A stretch of DNA of 64,000 bases from Leptospira wolffii serovar Khorat str. Khorat-H2 (lineage in GTDB: Bacteria > Spirochaetota > Leptospiria > Leptospirales > Leptospiraceae), in the NCBI RefSeq assembly GCF_000306115.2, contig NZ_AKWX02000012.1, positions 62,001 to 126,000 of the forward strand, written 5' to 3'. Position 1 is the first letter of the stretch; every line of letters begins with the position of its first letter. The translations under genes and the position numbers were made by a program. Positions 7,803 to 17,907 of the stretch are shown piece after piece. The notes under the pieces were generated by a model. That model saw nothing but the letters and a program-made list of their open reading frames with translations, was not told the origin of the DNA and searched no databases.

Positions 7803-8648
7803 TTATCGGAAAAGAAAATCTTCGCTTTCTTCCCGGACTTGTTCCCAGCTAAAAACCGTATCCCTAAGTTGAGGGGTATTTCCCTCTACTGTGGATACAA
7901 GCTGGTATTCTTCCCTTTTACCAAATTCCTCCGGTAGTCGTTTTAGGACAAGTTTTCCGGAGCGGATTAGGTCCAAAACATGGAGAAGAAACGGATCCCT
8001 TTCCACTCGTTGGAGTTCCTTCATGGAGGAATAGAATGGGAAAAGACCCTTATAAAACCAGTCGGCCACTTCGTTCTTACCCGGAGCCCAGAGTTGTTCC
8101 AATCGGATGGATTCCTCTTGGACCAGACTCTTTCCTTGGAAGGGTTTTTGCAGATGTCTGCACTGAAAGTAGAGTTCGTGGTTGATCTCTCTAGGAAAGG
8201 TTCTTCCATAACCGGCGCCTATCCATTCCAACCAGGCTTTCTTCTCCTTACTCGGTAGACTGGGGATGAGAGCGAATAGATAATTCTGATTTCGGAATAC
8301 TCTAGATTGCGCCAGAAAATCCAGGATCTCGTAAGGAATCATGAAATGTCCGGCTTGCCATTCGATAACGACGGGAACGTTTTCCACATCCAAATATTCT
8401 CCCGGAGTCTCGCCTTGTACTACATCTCCGAATTGAGTGAGAATGTATATGAAGGAGAGCAACTCTTTACGACTCATTCTTCTAATCAGAGTGTCCGAAT
8501 CCAATTTGGATTTTAGAGAACTTCGGATCAGATTGTACTGTTCCAAAGGATATTGATGCGGAGAAAGGATAATACCTAGATACTTCTCGAGCTTGCGGAG
8601 ATTATTTCTCTCAATTAAATCTATATTTCCGGAAACAAGGAACGGCAT
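7803..8648 (-). CDS. Conserved-looking protein of unknown function downstream of purD
   Basis: 281 residues if it starts at ATG 8648, five bases after the purD stop; an in-frame ATG at 8708 would overlap purD by 56 bases and is less likely. The protein is soluble, mixed helix and strand, rich in aromatic residues, with no signal peptide, membrane helix, repeat or catalytic motif I recognise. Segments such as [23 protein letters not shown] and [18 protein letters not shown] look like packed helices of the type seen in helical-repeat or nucleic-acid-associated proteins, but I cannot assign a family. Close coupling to purD suggests co-transcription, not necessarily shared function. Confidence 0.65.
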   Translation of the reverse strand: MPFLVSGNIDLIERNNLRKLEKYLGIILSPHQYPLEQYNLIRSSLKSKLDSDTLIRRMSRKELLSFIYILTQFGDVVQGETPGEYLDVENVPVVIEWQAGHFMIPYEILDFLAQSRVFRNQNYLFALIPSLPSKEKKAWLEWIGAGYGRTFPREINHELYFQCRHLQKPFQGKSLVQEESIRLEQLWAPGKNEVADWFYKGLFPFYSSMKELQRVERDPFLLHVLDLIRSGKLVLKRLPEEFGKREEYQLVSTVEGNTPQLRDTVFSWEQVREESEDFLFR

Positions 8649-8652
8649 ACAA

Positions 8653-9924
8653 TTATAAGGCTTTCTTTGCGATATCCTTGCGGAAAAAAGTTTTAGGAAT
8701 ATGAACACCGCGTAGATAGGCGTAAGCTTTATCCACCGAGTCCTTTAAGTCTTTTCCGTAGGAGGAGATTCCTAGAATTCTTCCCCCTGTGGATATCAAG
8801 TTTCCATCCTTTTTTGCCGTGCCCGCATGAAAAACTACGAGATCCGAGTCGCCAGATTGTGGGAGGTCCAACGGAATATTCTTTGCATAAGAATCGGGAT
8901 AACCTTCTGCGGCCAAAACGACTACCGTGGAGGCTCCCGATCTAAGCCCGATTTTCACTCCTTCTAGTGCCCCTTTGGCAGATGCGAAGAAGATTTCGAC
9001 TAGGTCGCCCTCTAACATAGGTAATACGCATTGGGTTTCCGGATCTCCGAAGCGACAATTGAACTCGACTACTTTGGGATTTCCTTCTGAGTCGATCATT
9101 AATCCGGCGTATAATAGTCCTTTATAAGGATGGCCCTTCTTTCGAAAAGCGGAGAATACGGGCTGGAAGACGAGAGAATTCACTTTTTCTAATACTTTTT
9201 CGGTTACGATCGGGGCCGGGCAATAGGCACCCATACCTCCCGTATTCGGTCCCTGATCTCCGTCATACGCTCTTTTATGGTCCTGGGCCGCCGGAAGAGT
9301 GAAGTAGATTTCTCCGTCGCTGATCGCAAAGATGGAAGCTTCTTGCCCTTCCATGAACTCTTCAATCACTACTTTGTTGCCGCTGGATCCGAATTTCTTA
9401 TCCAGAAAGATTTCCTTTAGAGCGGACTCGGCTTGGAAAAGTTCCAAGGCCACGGTTACTCCTTTGCCGGCAGCGAGTCCGTCCGCCTTAATTACGATAG
9501 GCGCTCCTTCTTTTCGAACATAAGAAAGCGCGGATTCATAATCTACGAATGAGGCGTACTTAGCCGTAGGAACTCCCGCTTCCACCATCAATGCTTTGGC
9601 AAATTCTTTAGAACCTTCTATTTGAGCGCAGAATGCGGACGGTCCGAAGACCGGCACTCCGATCTCGGCCAACCAATCTCCGATTCCGTCTACGAGGGGA
9701 TCTTCGGGACCGACGACGACTAAATCATATTTGTTTTTTTGAATGAAGTTTTGGACGGAAGCTTTGCTCTTAAGGTCGAAGGATCCCGGAGGAAGTAGTT
9801 CCGAATCCGGAAACCCGCCGTTACCCGGAAATACATGCAAAGATTGCAATTTGGGAGATTGTCGGAGTTTGTAAGCGAGTGCGCTCTCTCTACCTCCGGA
9901 GCCGATTAGAAGAATATTAGACAT
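8653..9924 (-). CDS. purD: Phosphoribosylamine-glycine ligase (GARS)
   Basis: 423 residues, the normal length. It catalyses ATP-dependent joining of glycine to 5-phosphoribosylamine, the second step of purine synthesis. The N-terminal Rossmann-like region [18 protein letters not shown] (about 3-20), the ATP-grasp segment with [17 protein letters not shown] (about 138-154) and the C-terminal signature [15 protein letters not shown] (about 287-301) are all present. It is followed after 4 bases by the unknown gene ending at 7803. A 565-bp gene-free stretch precedes it and should contain its promoter. Confidence 0.97.
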   Translation of the reverse strand: MSNILLIGSGGRESALAYKLRQSPKLQSLHVFPGNGGFPDSELLPPGSFDLKSKASVQNFIQKNKYDLVVVGPEDPLVDGIGDWLAEIGVPVFGPSAFCAQIEGSKEFAKALMVEAGVPTAKYASFVDYESALSYVRKEGAPIVIKADGLAAGKGVTVALELFQAESALKEIFLDKKFGSSGNKVVIEEFMEGQEASIFAISDGEIYFTLPAAQDHKRAYDGDQGPNTGGMGAYCPAPIVTEKVLEKVNSLVFQPVFSAFRKKGHPYKGLLYAGLMIDSEGNPKVVEFNCRFGDPETQCVLPMLEGDLVEIFFASAKGALEGVKIGLRSGASTVVVLAAEGYPDSYAKNIPLDLPQSGDSDLVVFHAGTAKKDGNLISTGGRILGISSYGKDLKDSVDKAYAYLRGVHIPKTFFRKDIAKKAL

Positions 9925-10489
9925 AATTTTTTAGTGCAAACCGGTAAAACAAGGGAATAGGCGATAATCTTTTTTGAGATCCGAAATTGGGAAGAAGAAA
10001 AGGAAGGAAGATATGGTTTTAGGGGAAATTCAAACCACTGAGTAAGGGACAAAGAAACTCCGATTTCCTTATTCGGAATTGTATATTCTTCTTGCGGATC
10101 GGATTTGTTTCTAATGAAAGTTTCCGAATTGAATGCAAGATGCCTTGTCCCCTCTTGCGGAAAAAATAAATTTTGTTAGCGTTCTGATTTGAAAAGTAGG
10201 TTCTTCGAAAGAACTCGTTCTCCGAAAAAGAATAAAATCTGAGTTAGTCCGAGGTTCCTCCTAAATGAAAAACGTTTCTCTTTCTGAACGGAAATTCCGT
10301 TCCTCCGTCGTAGAATCGATCGGCCCCCGCCCAAAATCGGGTGGAGGAGGCGGGCTTGCGGGAAAGTGTCGGGATTTACTTTACCAGAAAAGCTCTCTCT
10401 CCGCAACCCTCATTCAGGATTTACGCGGAATTCTCATTCAAGCTACGCAAAATCTCCAATTGCTGTAGATTCTGCGCTTTTGATTCGAT
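9925..10489. other. 565-bp gene-free stretch between valS and purD
   Basis: I see no convincing gene on either strand. It contains GTTCTT-CGA-AAGAAC (10200-10214), a perfect 6-bp inverted repeat, and a GC-rich patch at about 10319-10375 with CCCGCC and GGCGGG arms that looks like an interspersed repeat rather than coding DNA. The promoter of purD (minus strand) is expected in the first 150 bases, but no clear -35/-10 pair could be chosen. Confidence 0.4.
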
Positions 10490-13138
10490 CTAGGAAAGTT
10501 TTTCCAAACCCTTCCGAAGAACTTCCTTCTTCTCTTGTAAGAGTCTTAGTTTTTCCTTTTCTTTTTCCACTACATCCGGATTGGCTTTGGCTAAGAAGTT
10601 TTCATTCCCCAATTTCGAAGCTAATTTTTCCTCTTCTTGGCTTACTTTTTGGAGTTCCTTCTCTATTCTCGCCTTCTCTTTTTCGAAATCGATCATGCCC
10701 GCCAGAGGTAGAATGATTTCTCCGAATCGGAACGCACCTACTGAGTCCGTTTTTTCAACGGAATATTCCGGATCCACTTGGACACTCTCGAGTCGAGCCA
10801 ATTGTAAAAGAGAGAACTCGAAATCTTTTACGGCCGAAGACACAAGAGCATTAGAGGACTTTAATATAGCTCTGCATTTCTTATCGAGAGGGACCCCGTT
10901 CTCCGCTCTCTGAACCCGGATTTGGGTGACTGCTTCCTGTAAAACGTTGGTCTTGAGGACTCCTTCGTCCTCCGGAGAAACGGAATAAGCATTAGGAAAA
11001 GGGGAATCGATCAGAAATTTTCCCTCGCTAAAAGCCTCGAAGATCTCTTCGGTAAGGAAAGGCATGAAAGGATGTAGTAAGCCTAACGCCTTCTGTAGGA
11101 TGTCCACCAGCACCTGCTTGGCGACCGTTTGGGATTCTTCTCCGAGTTTACCGTAAATTCTAGGTTTGACTAATTCGATATACCAATCGCAGAAATCGCC
11201 CCATACGAAGTCGTAGATCTGAGATGCCATTTCAAAAAACAGAAATTTTGAATATGCTTTCTCGTAATTTGTCAGGGTTTCGTTGAATTTGTGCAGGATC
11301 CATTTATCCATCGGCTCCAATTTATCGCCGAATTTCTTCTCCGGATCCTCCGGTTTAAAATCTTCCTCCAGGTTCATGAGAATGAAGCGACTGGAATTCC
11401 AGATCTTATTACAGAAGGAGCGATAGCCGTCCAATCTGCTTTCATCGAATAAAACGTCTTTCGCTTCCGGTAGGGTAGCGGCTAAGAAGAATCGGAAAGA
11501 ATCCGTTCCGTATTTGACCATCATGTCCAAAGGATCTATAACGTTACCTACGGATTTGGAGAATTTTTTACCCTCCTTATCCCGAACGAGACCGTGAATG
11601 ATCACTTTCCGGAACGGAGCCTTGCCGGTGAACTTCTTGCCCATCATGATCATTCTGGCCACCCAGAAGAAGATGATGTCGAACCCGGTGACTAGAACGG
11701 AAGTAGGATAAAATTTTTGAAAGTCCGCGGTATTCTCCGGCCAGCCCAAAGTGGAAAAGGGCCAAAGCTGAGAAGAGAACCACGTGTCCAGAACGTCGGT
11801 ATCTTGTTCCACTTCTTTGGATCCGCATTTAGGACAGGAGGAGACAGGAGTCTCAGATACTTCTATATGCTTGCAAGTCTTGCAATGGTAGGCGGGAATT
11901 CTATGTCCCCACCAGAGTTGGCGGGAGATACACCAATCCCGGATATTATTCATCCATTCGAAGAATGTTTTCTCCCAAAGCTTGGGAACGAATTCGGTCT
12001 CGCCGGATTGCACCGCTTCCACTGCAAGTTCCGCCAAAGGTTTCATCTTACAGAACCATTGGGTGGATAAATAAGGCTCTATGATCTCTCCGCCTCGGGA
12101 GTTATGACCGATGGAGTGAGTATGCTCTTCGATTTTTTCGACCAGGCCCTGGGCTTCCAAATCCTGTATGATTTTCTTACGAGCCACGAATCTTTCCAAG
12201 CCCGCATAACTTCCAGCGTTCTCGTTCAGAGTAGCGTTCGGATGCATTACGATCAGAGGTTTCAGGCCCAATCTTTGTCCCGCCTCGAAGTCGTTCGGGT
12301 CGTGTGCAGGAGTGATCTTGACTAGACCCGATCCGAATTCCTTATCCACGAAACTATCGAAAACGAGGGGAATCTCTTTACCGGTCAAAGGCAGCTCTAA
12401 TTTCGCACCTTTCAATGAAGTATAACGTTCATCGTCCGGATGGGCCGCAACCGCGACGTCGCCGAACATGGTCTCGGGGCGAGTGGTGGCTACGACTACG
12501 TATTTTCCCGGCTGCCCTACGATAGGATACCGAAGATGATACAGTTTGCCTTTGACTTCCCTATGTTCCACTTCCAGATCGGAGATGGCGGTCAGGGTCT
12601 TGGGACACCAATTGATGATCCTTTCTCCCCTATATATTAAACCTTCGTCATATAATGTCTTGAATACTTTGAAGACCGCCTTAGAAAGGCCCTCGTCCAT
12701 CGTGAATCTGGAACGGGACCAGTCTACGGATTCTCCCAACAATCTTTGTTGGTTCTGGATCATTCCCCCCGAATGTTCCTTCCACTCCCAGACTTTCTTC
12801 TCGAAACCTTCTCGGGTAAAATCGGTTCTCTTCTTTCCTTCCTTGGCAAGTTCCCTCTCCACCACCATCTGGGTTGCGATTCCCGCATGATCCGTTCCGG
12901 GAACCCAAAGGGCGGATTTCCCCTTCTTCCTTTCGATTCGGACGAGAATGTCCTGGATGGTATGATTGAGAGCGTGGCCTATATGAAGACTTCCCGTAAC
13001 GTTGGGAGGAGGAAGTACGATCGTGAACGATTCGTTCGAATTAGGATTCGGTTCGAAGCTTTTATGTTTCTCCCATAGGGATATCCATTTGAGTTCGACA
13101 CTCGTAGGTTCGTAGCGATCGCTGATTTGCTTCTTCAT
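10490..13138 (-). CDS. valS: Valyl-tRNA synthetase
   Basis: 882 residues, complete. Class I signature motifs are intact: the HIGH-type sequence [10 protein letters not shown] (about 50-59) and KMSKS-type KFSKSVGN (about 527-534). The editing domain ([20 protein letters not shown], about 218-237) and the anticodon-binding region are present, and the C-terminal 70 residues form the coiled coil that contacts tRNA ([20 protein letters not shown]). A zinc-type CxxC pair (YHCKTCKH and SSCPKCGS, about 418-440) is also visible. It charges tRNA-Val. Transcribed alone on the minus strand after the terminator at 13258-13292. Confidence 0.97.
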   Translation of the reverse strand: MKKQISDRYEPTSVELKWISLWEKHKSFEPNPNSNESFTIVLPPPNVTGSLHIGHALNHTIQDILVRIERKKGKSALWVPGTDHAGIATQMVVERELAKEGKKRTDFTREGFEKKVWEWKEHSGGMIQNQQRLLGESVDWSRSRFTMDEGLSKAVFKVFKTLYDEGLIYRGERIINWCPKTLTAISDLEVEHREVKGKLYHLRYPIVGQPGKYVVVATTRPETMFGDVAVAAHPDDERYTSLKGAKLELPLTGKEIPLVFDSFVDKEFGSGLVKITPAHDPNDFEAGQRLGLKPLIVMHPNATLNENAGSYAGLERFVARKKIIQDLEAQGLVEKIEEHTHSIGHNSRGGEIIEPYLSTQWFCKMKPLAELAVEAVQSGETEFVPKLWEKTFFEWMNNIRDWCISRQLWWGHRIPAYHCKTCKHIEVSETPVSSCPKCGSKEVEQDTDVLDTWFSSQLWPFSTLGWPENTADFQKFYPTSVLVTGFDIIFFWVARMIMMGKKFTGKAPFRKVIIHGLVRDKEGKKFSKSVGNVIDPLDMMVKYGTDSFRFFLAATLPEAKDVLFDESRLDGYRSFCNKIWNSSRFILMNLEEDFKPEDPEKKFGDKLEPMDKWILHKFNETLTNYEKAYSKFLFFEMASQIYDFVWGDFCDWYIELVKPRIYGKLGEESQTVAKQVLVDILQKALGLLHPFMPFLTEEIFEAFSEGKFLIDSPFPNAYSVSPEDEGVLKTNVLQEAVTQIRVQRAENGVPLDKKCRAILKSSNALVSSAVKDFEFSLLQLARLESVQVDPEYSVEKTDSVGAFRFGEIILPLAGMIDFEKEKARIEKELQKVSQEEEKLASKLGNENFLAKANPDVVEKEKEKLRLLQEKKEVLRKGLEKLS

Positions 13139-13257
13139 GGCCTTTGTTCGGATAGGATTTTCCCGTAAGGGAAGAGGTCAAGTCGTACTGACCGATGCAA
13201 CTGGCTTCTATCCTATCCGAAATGTGGGAATTCCTACAAGAAGGAAGGGGAAGACAT

Positions 13258-13292
13258 AAAAAAAGGCCACCCGCCGGAGAGGCGAGGTGGCC
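13258..13292 (-). terminator. Intrinsic terminator behind the DUF1801 gene
   Basis: GGCCACC (13265-13271) pairs with GGTGGCC (13286-13292), with an inner CGCC/GGCG extension. On the minus strand the hairpin is followed by seven T residues (13258-13264). It separates the TetR-DUF1801 unit from valS. Confidence 0.75.
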
Positions 13293-13363
13293 CAGAGCCA
13301 TTTGTTTCAAATTCGTTGTTCTAACTTCGGATCCTTAGGAAACTCCCGAGGATCCTCTGCCTG

Positions 13364-13744
13364 TTATTGCAGTGCTTTTTTCAGGATCGATTTCAGATAG
13401 GTTCCTGGAAACCGATCCTTATCTTTTATATGGACGAACGTTTTACCCGTTTCCATTCCGGGATATTTGGCCCGAAAAGCTCTTATGAAGGATTCTTCGT
13501 AAAAATAAATGGATAGATGGTTCTTGTGGTTGGATAAAGCCACCCATTTGCCGTTTCTTTCGAAGGTAGGCATCCTATATTTTAGACTCTCTCGTAGATC
13601 CGAAAACTCGTCTCTCAAATAATCCACCAATTCCCGGACTTTTTCCATCCGGGATACGGGAGTGTTTTCTATATAATTTTCCACATCGGAATTGATTTCC
13701 AAATCCAATCGGGGAAGGGTCGGAACAAGCGCGTGAAGCAGCAT
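13364..13744 (-). CDS. DUF1801-family protein
   Basis: 126 residues with the DUF1801 pattern: VENYIENTPVSRMEKVRELVDYLRDEF (about 22-48), LRESLKYRMPTFERNGKWVALSNHKNHLSIYF (about 51-82) and a C-terminal KTFVHIKDKDRFPGTYLKSILKKAL (about 101-125). The family includes YdhG-like small cytosolic proteins, some described as iron-binding chaperones; the reaction or ligand here is unknown. An AAGGAA site stands seven bases before the ATG. It begins 36 bases after the TetR gene on the same strand, so the regulator and this protein likely share a transcript ending at 13258. Confidence 0.75.
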   Translation of the reverse strand: MLLHALVPTLPRLDLEINSDVENYIENTPVSRMEKVRELVDYLRDEFSDLRESLKYRMPTFERNGKWVALSNHKNHLSIYFYEESFIRAFRAKYPGMETGKTFVHIKDKDRFPGTYLKSILKKALQ

Positions 13745-13780
13745 AAGTTTATTCCTTGAGGCCTTGGCCCTTAATTAACG

Positions 13781-14515
13781 TTAACTTGCGTTCGCGACCA
13801 AAGGTAGAATTTCCTGAGTCCTAGGGGCGGAAGCATTCGCTTTGAAGAGCTGGGTCAGAGAACCCCATTCTTCTTTGCTGAAATAATCCAAACCGCCTTC
13901 GGGGCATCCCAGAAGTTCTTCTATGGTCCTGTGATAGGAAAGCATAAGCTCGTAGATTTCGTCCTGGGTTTCTTTTCCTCTACCCAAGAGATGAAATGCT
14001 ACCTTTTCTCCCAAAGCGTCGCTAAGATCGAAGATGATGGAAGTGAGATGGTCCGGTCTCAATCTACTCTTGAGGGAACCGTCCGCCTGTCCTTCTACGA
14101 TCAGAGAGTCGAAGAGAGGGAAGCTTAAATCCACGGATTTGCGACGAATCTTGTCTCTTAACTGCAAATTGCTGGGGGAAAAGAGGGATTGCAGAAGGAA
14201 ACGGATTTCTTCCGATTTTCCTTTCTTCCAATTATAAGCTACGATGAGAGCTTGGCGGATTTTCTCCAAGCCGCTACCTTGACCCAGGTCTCCGATCTCC
14301 GCCTGCATAGCCGCATGCGCTTCTTTCGCGAATTGCACTGCGATCTCTTCTAGGAGTTCTTCTTTGGACTGGAAGTGGTGGTAAAACGTCCCTTTAGCGA
14401 TATCCAGAGCGGATAGAATGTCCTGGATTGAGGTTGTCTCGTAACCTTTTTCGAAGAATAATTTTCGAGATTCGTTTAGGATTCTTTCTTTAGTCGATAT
14501 TTTGGCTGGGATCAT
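13781..14515 (-). CDS. TetR/AcrR-family transcriptional regulator
   Basis: 244 residues from ATG 14515, chosen because GAGGAGG stands six bases upstream; an ATG ten codons earlier has no site. The helix-turn-helix is IQDILSALDIAKGTFYHHFQSKEELLEEIA (about 32-61). The C-terminal domain is long (over 180 residues) and ends in a polar tail. The ligand is unknown. A perfect ACCGACGGTCGGT palindrome 36 bases upstream is the likely autoregulatory operator. It is followed by the DUF1801 gene. Confidence 0.85.
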   Translation of the reverse strand: MIPAKISTKERILNESRKLFFEKGYETTSIQDILSALDIAKGTFYHHFQSKEELLEEIAVQFAKEAHAAMQAEIGDLGQGSGLEKIRQALIVAYNWKKGKSEEIRFLLQSLFSPSNLQLRDKIRRKSVDLSFPLFDSLIVEGQADGSLKSRLRPDHLTSIIFDLSDALGEKVAFHLLGRGKETQDEIYELMLSYHRTIEELLGCPEGGLDYFSKEEWGSLTQLFKANASAPRTQEILPLVANAS

Positions 14516-14550
14516 CAGATTCCTCCTCGCTGGACTCCGGCCCAAACTGG

Positions 14551-14563
14551 ACCGACGGTCGGT
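14551..14563. promoter_or_regulatory. ACCGACGGTCGGT palindrome, probable TetR operator
   Basis: A perfect 6-bp inverted repeat around one G, 36 bases upstream of the TetR start at 14515. GACCG/CGGTC-type palindromes are common TetR-family operators. A partly related sequence (GGGTCGGTCGGG) is at 14686-14697. Confidence 0.5.
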
Positions 14564-14760
14564 TTGATCCTCGGCTCTAAGGAGCTCTGGTCAAACTAAT
14601 TTCAAAAGAGATCTAAAAAAAATCAACAAAGGAAACAATATATATAAAAAATGTTTCCTGACTTTCTGGCGGGAAAATCGACGGAGGGTCGGTCGGGAAA
14701 TTTTCCGAAAAAAGTCTCATTGTACCGTGTATATTATCTTCGAGTCTACACGTTAGACGA

Positions 14761-14860
14761 AACTCTTGAGAGAGTTTTGGGGGCCTCCTTCGACAAGCTC
14801 AGGACCGGGCTCTCGGCTTCGGTCCTATCGGACCCCGCCTCCATCCCTGGCCCGTTTTGA
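14761..14860. repeat. Intergenic repeat-like cluster with alternative hairpins
   Basis: AACTCT-TGAG-AGAGTT (14761-14776) is followed by CTTCGACAAGCTCAGGA (14789-14805), a string seen dispersed in many bacterial genomes, then GGACCG (14802-14807) pairing with CGGTCC (14820-14825), which competes with GGTCC-TATC-GGACC (14821-14834). The GGGCTCTcgG core resembles part of the element at 46099-46183. Confidence 0.4.
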
Positions 14861-14908
14861 GAGAATATTTGACTGAAATCTAAGTACGAGTCGATATACC
14901 GTATAATC

Positions 14909-15181
14909 ATGAAATCTAAGCTCTTTTGGCCGAGATCGATACTATTTACCGCACTTGGGACTTTCTGGAGTTGCGCAACACTCATAGCTAACGGATTAGA
15001 GCACTATCCTCACGGAGGAGGTCAGATAGGTTTAACGGGAATTTCTGTAGGTCTCCTAATCGATTCCGCGATTTCGTATCCGATCATCATCGGAGCGACA
15101 GCTCCCTCGTTCGGTTGGATCTACGGTGGATTTGCGGTCTTTATCTATCTCATCAATGTATTCGAAAAAATCTTTAAATGA
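14909..15181 (+). CDS. Small putative lipoprotein, intact member of a tandem pair
   Basis: 90 residues. A basic start, hydrophobic segment (about 10-19) and Cys in FWSCATL (about 22) suggest a lipoprotein signal. The mature part is small and hydrophobic with two possible membrane segments (VGLLIDSAISYPIIIGA and WIYGGFAVFIYLINVF), which is unusual for a lipoprotein. The central VGLLIDSAISYPI wording recalls YceK/YidQ-like small lipoproteins, but only weakly. A degraded copy follows at 15204-15436. The function is unknown. Confidence 0.5.
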   Translation: MKSKLFWPRSILFTALGTFWSCATLIANGLEHYPHGGGQIGLTGISVGLLIDSAISYPIIIGATAPSFGWIYGGFAVFIYLINVFEKIFK

Positions 15182-15203
15182 GGATAAAAAGGGTCTTGTT
15201 ATA

Positions 15204-15436
15204 ATGCGTTTCTTACTTAAGAAATCTATTCCGTTTCTATCTGGGTTTTTAATTGTTTTACGACGACCGGATTTTTGGCCCCTGCCTTGGAGGGGCACAC
15301 CCCACCGCGAGTCCGTCCGGTAGACGTTACGATCGGTTTCGGATTTGATACTTGGGTTTCTTGGGCCGCAATCGTAGGAACGAAAGCTCCTACATTCGGG
15401 TGGATTTACGGCGGGGTGATTATTTTGTTTATGTGA
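15204..15436 (+). pseudogene. Frameshifted tandem copy of the 14909 gene
   Basis: From ATG 15204 the frame reads MRFLLKKSIPFLSGFLIV and then leaves frame at the T-run 15256-15259. Restoring one T gives a continuous frame to TGA 15434-15436 whose C-terminal half ends APTFGWIYGGVIILFM, matching APSFGWIYGGFAVFIY of the intact neighbour, with a similar GFGFDTWVSW block before it. So this is a diverged tandem duplicate broken by a single-base loss in a homopolymer; phase variation or a sequencing error are the alternatives. Confidence 0.6.
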
Positions 15437-15490
15437 TCGGTACAGCGATGTCCCTTTCTTGAGAACCTAAGGCTGTTAAGTTAGATTATT

Positions 15491-16138
15491 TTATAAAAAC
15501 TTAATGCTCGAAAAGATGATCAGATTATGGGCCAGCATTCTGCGCCAATCGTCGTCCGAAAACGGTTGGTAGAAACTCAAGAATGCCTTAACTTGAACGT
15601 TCATTTTGCGTTTCGGGTCGTGATAGATTCCCGAAATCGAATTTCCCATTAATTGGCCGTCTCCGTAAAGGATGATCTTTTTATCCGCTCCGCTGGTATC
15701 CATGTCTACCCAGCCCTCCAATACCTTATAGGAGTTTTCCGCAAAATCGGTTTGGATCGATTTCTTTACTAGTTGTTCGAACGAATACAAACGGTCCGGA
15801 ATAAAAGCGATCAGATACAGAACGGAAAGACAGGGGTTTTGCCCTCCGCAATCGTCCCTATAGGAGTAGATGGCATATTTATCTTTAACATGCGTCGTAA
15901 TCTCCTTCTTAAAGAGCTTCGGCATTTTAATGGATAAGATATTGTTTACGTTCTCGACACCTTTGGGATTGAATTGGACACCGCGCATCGGAGGGTCGCT
16001 TTCGGATAGAACTGAACCTAGGATCCTGCTCGCTCTGTCCTCCGGACTTTCGACATTCGCTTTTTGCTGCACCGTTCCGGTGCATCCTAATTGAACCGAA
16101 AGCGCTATAACAATGGGTATATAAGGAATTCTGATCAC
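15491..16138 (-). CDS. Putative lipoprotein of unknown function
   Basis: 215 residues with a clear lipoprotein signal: MIRIPYIP start, hydrophobic core and lipobox VQLGC with Cys at about 19. The mature protein has a Cys pair in DDCGGQNPCLS (about 95-105), probably a disulfide, and mixed alpha/beta character; no family is recognised. It stands alone on the minus strand, convergent with the frameshifted copy before it. It is probably anchored to an envelope membrane. Confidence 0.65.
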   Translation of the reverse strand: MIRIPYIPIVIALSVQLGCTGTVQQKANVESPEDRASRILGSVLSESDPPMRGVQFNPKGVENVNNILSIKMPKLFKKEITTHVKDKYAIYSYRDDCGGQNPCLSVLYLIAFIPDRLYSFEQLVKKSIQTDFAENSYKVLEGWVDMDTSGADKKIILYGDGQLMGNSISGIYHDPKRKMNVQVKAFLSFYQPFSDDDWRRMLAHNLIIFSSIKFL

Positions 16139-16314
16139 GAGTTTGTCCTCTTTGCGACGGAGTCAATTTTCGGTTAACGAGCCTAGCCCGACAATCGGTG
16201 CGGGCACCCTATTCGGGAAGGAAATTCGATGCAATGCTAATATCTTTATTTCCGGAATTACGATCGATCCTTGTCTCTCTCCGATTCGAAATCAAAAAGA
16301 GATCGTTCGGATCT

Positions 16315-17907
16315 CTAAGAGTCTAAGCAATCTTCGATTTTTTCCAACAGAAGATCGTAACCGTCCGGACCCGGACTTCCGTTTCCTAGAGAAAATTCCG
16401 GCATGGATCGTAAATCGGATAAGGGGACGCCTCGTTTTTCTAAGAGTTTCGAAAGAGATTCATGCACAGGAGAAATGGAAAACGTAGCGGAAGGAATCTT
16501 TAGATATAAGGCTTCGAAGAGACTCTGTCCGAAATATCCTAAAAAGTTCCGGGAGGATGCAAGCGCGTTTAGATATTCCGGGCGGGAGAGACGGGAAGCG
16601 TACTCGATGTTCGCGTATTTTTCGGGAGTTTGTCCTCCGACCCTTAGAACCTTCTTACCGGAAAAATAGGTTCGAAAAAAAGAATCTAACCTTTTGGTTT
16701 CCGCCTTGCCCAAGGATCCGGAATAACAAAACAGATCGTATTTTTTGGATTCTTGACCGGTGTGAGACTCGGATGAGAAAAGTGCCGGAGGGAGTAGAAT
16801 TCGATTCCAATCGAAATCGGATTCGTTTTCCGGATGGGGTAAAACGTCCCAATGGGGATAATTCTTTCTATCTTTTCCGAAATGATCCAAAAGTAGGACT
16901 TTGGTCTTCTTATACTCGAAAGGAATTTCGATATCCCTATAGTCTATTAGTAAAATTTCATATTCTCCGTCTTTCGGAAATTCATGCAACCAAACCGGTT
17001 CCCAGTTTCGAAAAGGCAATAGGGCGAATAAAATCGAGGATCTCGCGAAATGTCCGGAACCGTATTCTTTTGCGGGAGCGACCAAGAATGCGATTTTTCC
17101 CTTTTTAGGGGTTCTTTCCGGATCCGGGAGAGGGAATCGAACTTGGGGAATATCCAGATTCTTCCGGAATAAAACCGGATCTTCCTCTTCCATTCTCAGG
17201 AAATCGTAGACTCCAAGTTCGGAGAAAACTTCGGGATTCTTCTTTATCAATAGATCGGAGACTGTTTGGAAATCTTCCGGTGTATCCACTGTGAGCCTAA
17301 AATGTGGAATCCTTTCGGATTCTTTTTTAGTAAGGATTGCGGGAATCGGCACGATCCGAAATCGATTCGGATCCTCCTTGATATGTAGGCTTACATGTTC
17401 CTTATGCCTTTCTTCCCATCCGTTCTCAGAAAGACTGTCCAGCGCCGAAGTGCGAAACACTTCTCCTCCGGTTCCCAAGGGCAGTCCTTTGAAATAAGAT
17501 AGGTCGCATTCTTCTTTTGAGAAGGCTTGTAATAATAGTTCTAAATGCAATGTATCGTAAAAAGGATTATCCCCTGTAAGCCGTAGGATCGCATCCGCTC
17601 CGAAATGTTCGGCAGCATTCGAGTATCTTCGGCGCACGTCCTCCAAGGGACCGACAAAGTATCGCATTTTTTTTTGCGAGAGAAAATCGACAAGTTCCGC
17701 GTCTCCTTCGGGTATCAGATAAACGATTTTGTCTTCCGGTAGGACCTTTCGAATTCTTGCATGTATATGTTCTAAAATCGTTTTGCCGGATTGGGGAGGG
17801 AGTTCCGCCAATACTTTTTTCGGGAAACGAGTGGATCCGGTTCTTGCCTGGATGAAGGCGTATAAGGAACGGATCTGTTTTTTAGGCGTTGAAGGTATAC
17901 CATTCAT
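16315..17907 (-). CDS. SpsF-like cytidylyltransferase fused to a SpsG/PseG-like domain
   Basis: 530 residues in two parts. Residues 1-250 are a SpsF/CMP-sugar-type nucleotidyltransferase: AFIQARTGSTRFPKKVL (about 16-32), the metal-site region LRLTGDNPF (about 107-115) and GTGGEVFR. Residues about 270-525 resemble the SpsG/PseG GT-B fold: KIAFLVAPAKEYGSGHFARS (about 271-290) with the GxGHxxRS motif, and a second half with GYFGQSLFEALYLKIPSATF. In other bacteria these are separate proteins acting on nonulosonic-acid or spore-coat-type surface sugars. The first 26 bases overlap the spiro-SPASM gene, so the two are co-translated. A role in modifying a surface or flagellar glycan is inferred. Confidence 0.75.
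   Translation of the reverse strand: MNGIPSTPKKQIRSLYAFIQARTGSTRFPKKVLAELPPQSGKTILEHIHARIRKVLPEDKIVYLIPEGDAELVDFLSQKKMRYFVGPLEDVRRRYSNAAEHFGADAILRLTGDNPFYDTLHLELLLQAFSKEECDLSYFKGLPLGTGGEVFRTSALDSLSENGWEERHKEHVSLHIKEDPNRFRIVPIPAILTKKESERIPHFRLTVDTPEDFQTVSDLLIKKNPEVFSELGVYDFLRMEEEDPVLFRKNLDIPQVRFPLPDPERTPKKGKIAFLVAPAKEYGSGHFARSSILFALLPFRNWEPVWLHEFPKDGEYEILLIDYRDIEIPFEYKKTKVLLLDHFGKDRKNYPHWDVLPHPENESDFDWNRILLPPALFSSESHTGQESKKYDLFCYSGSLGKAETKRLDSFFRTYFSGKKVLRVGGQTPEKYANIEYASRLSRPEYLNALASSRNFLGYFGQSLFEALYLKIPSATFSISPVHESLSKLLEKRGVPLSDLRSMPEFSLGNGSPGPDGYDLLLEKIEDCLDS

Larger units (their letters stand above)
14516..14908. other. 393-bp gene-free stretch with operator and repeat-like hairpins
   Basis: The left part holds the TetR operator at 14551-14563 and an AT-rich region suited to promoters. 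The right part (14761-14860) holds three small hairpins and the widely dispersed CTTCGACAAGCTCAGGA string. No gene was supported; a 69-codon plus-strand frame across the repeat encodes SFDKLRT-like filler typical of such repeats. Confidence 0.4.

Noticed and set aside
10176..10468. Small frames on both strands in the valS-purD gap
   Set aside because: Low-complexity, repeat-derived translations with no ribosome-binding sites.
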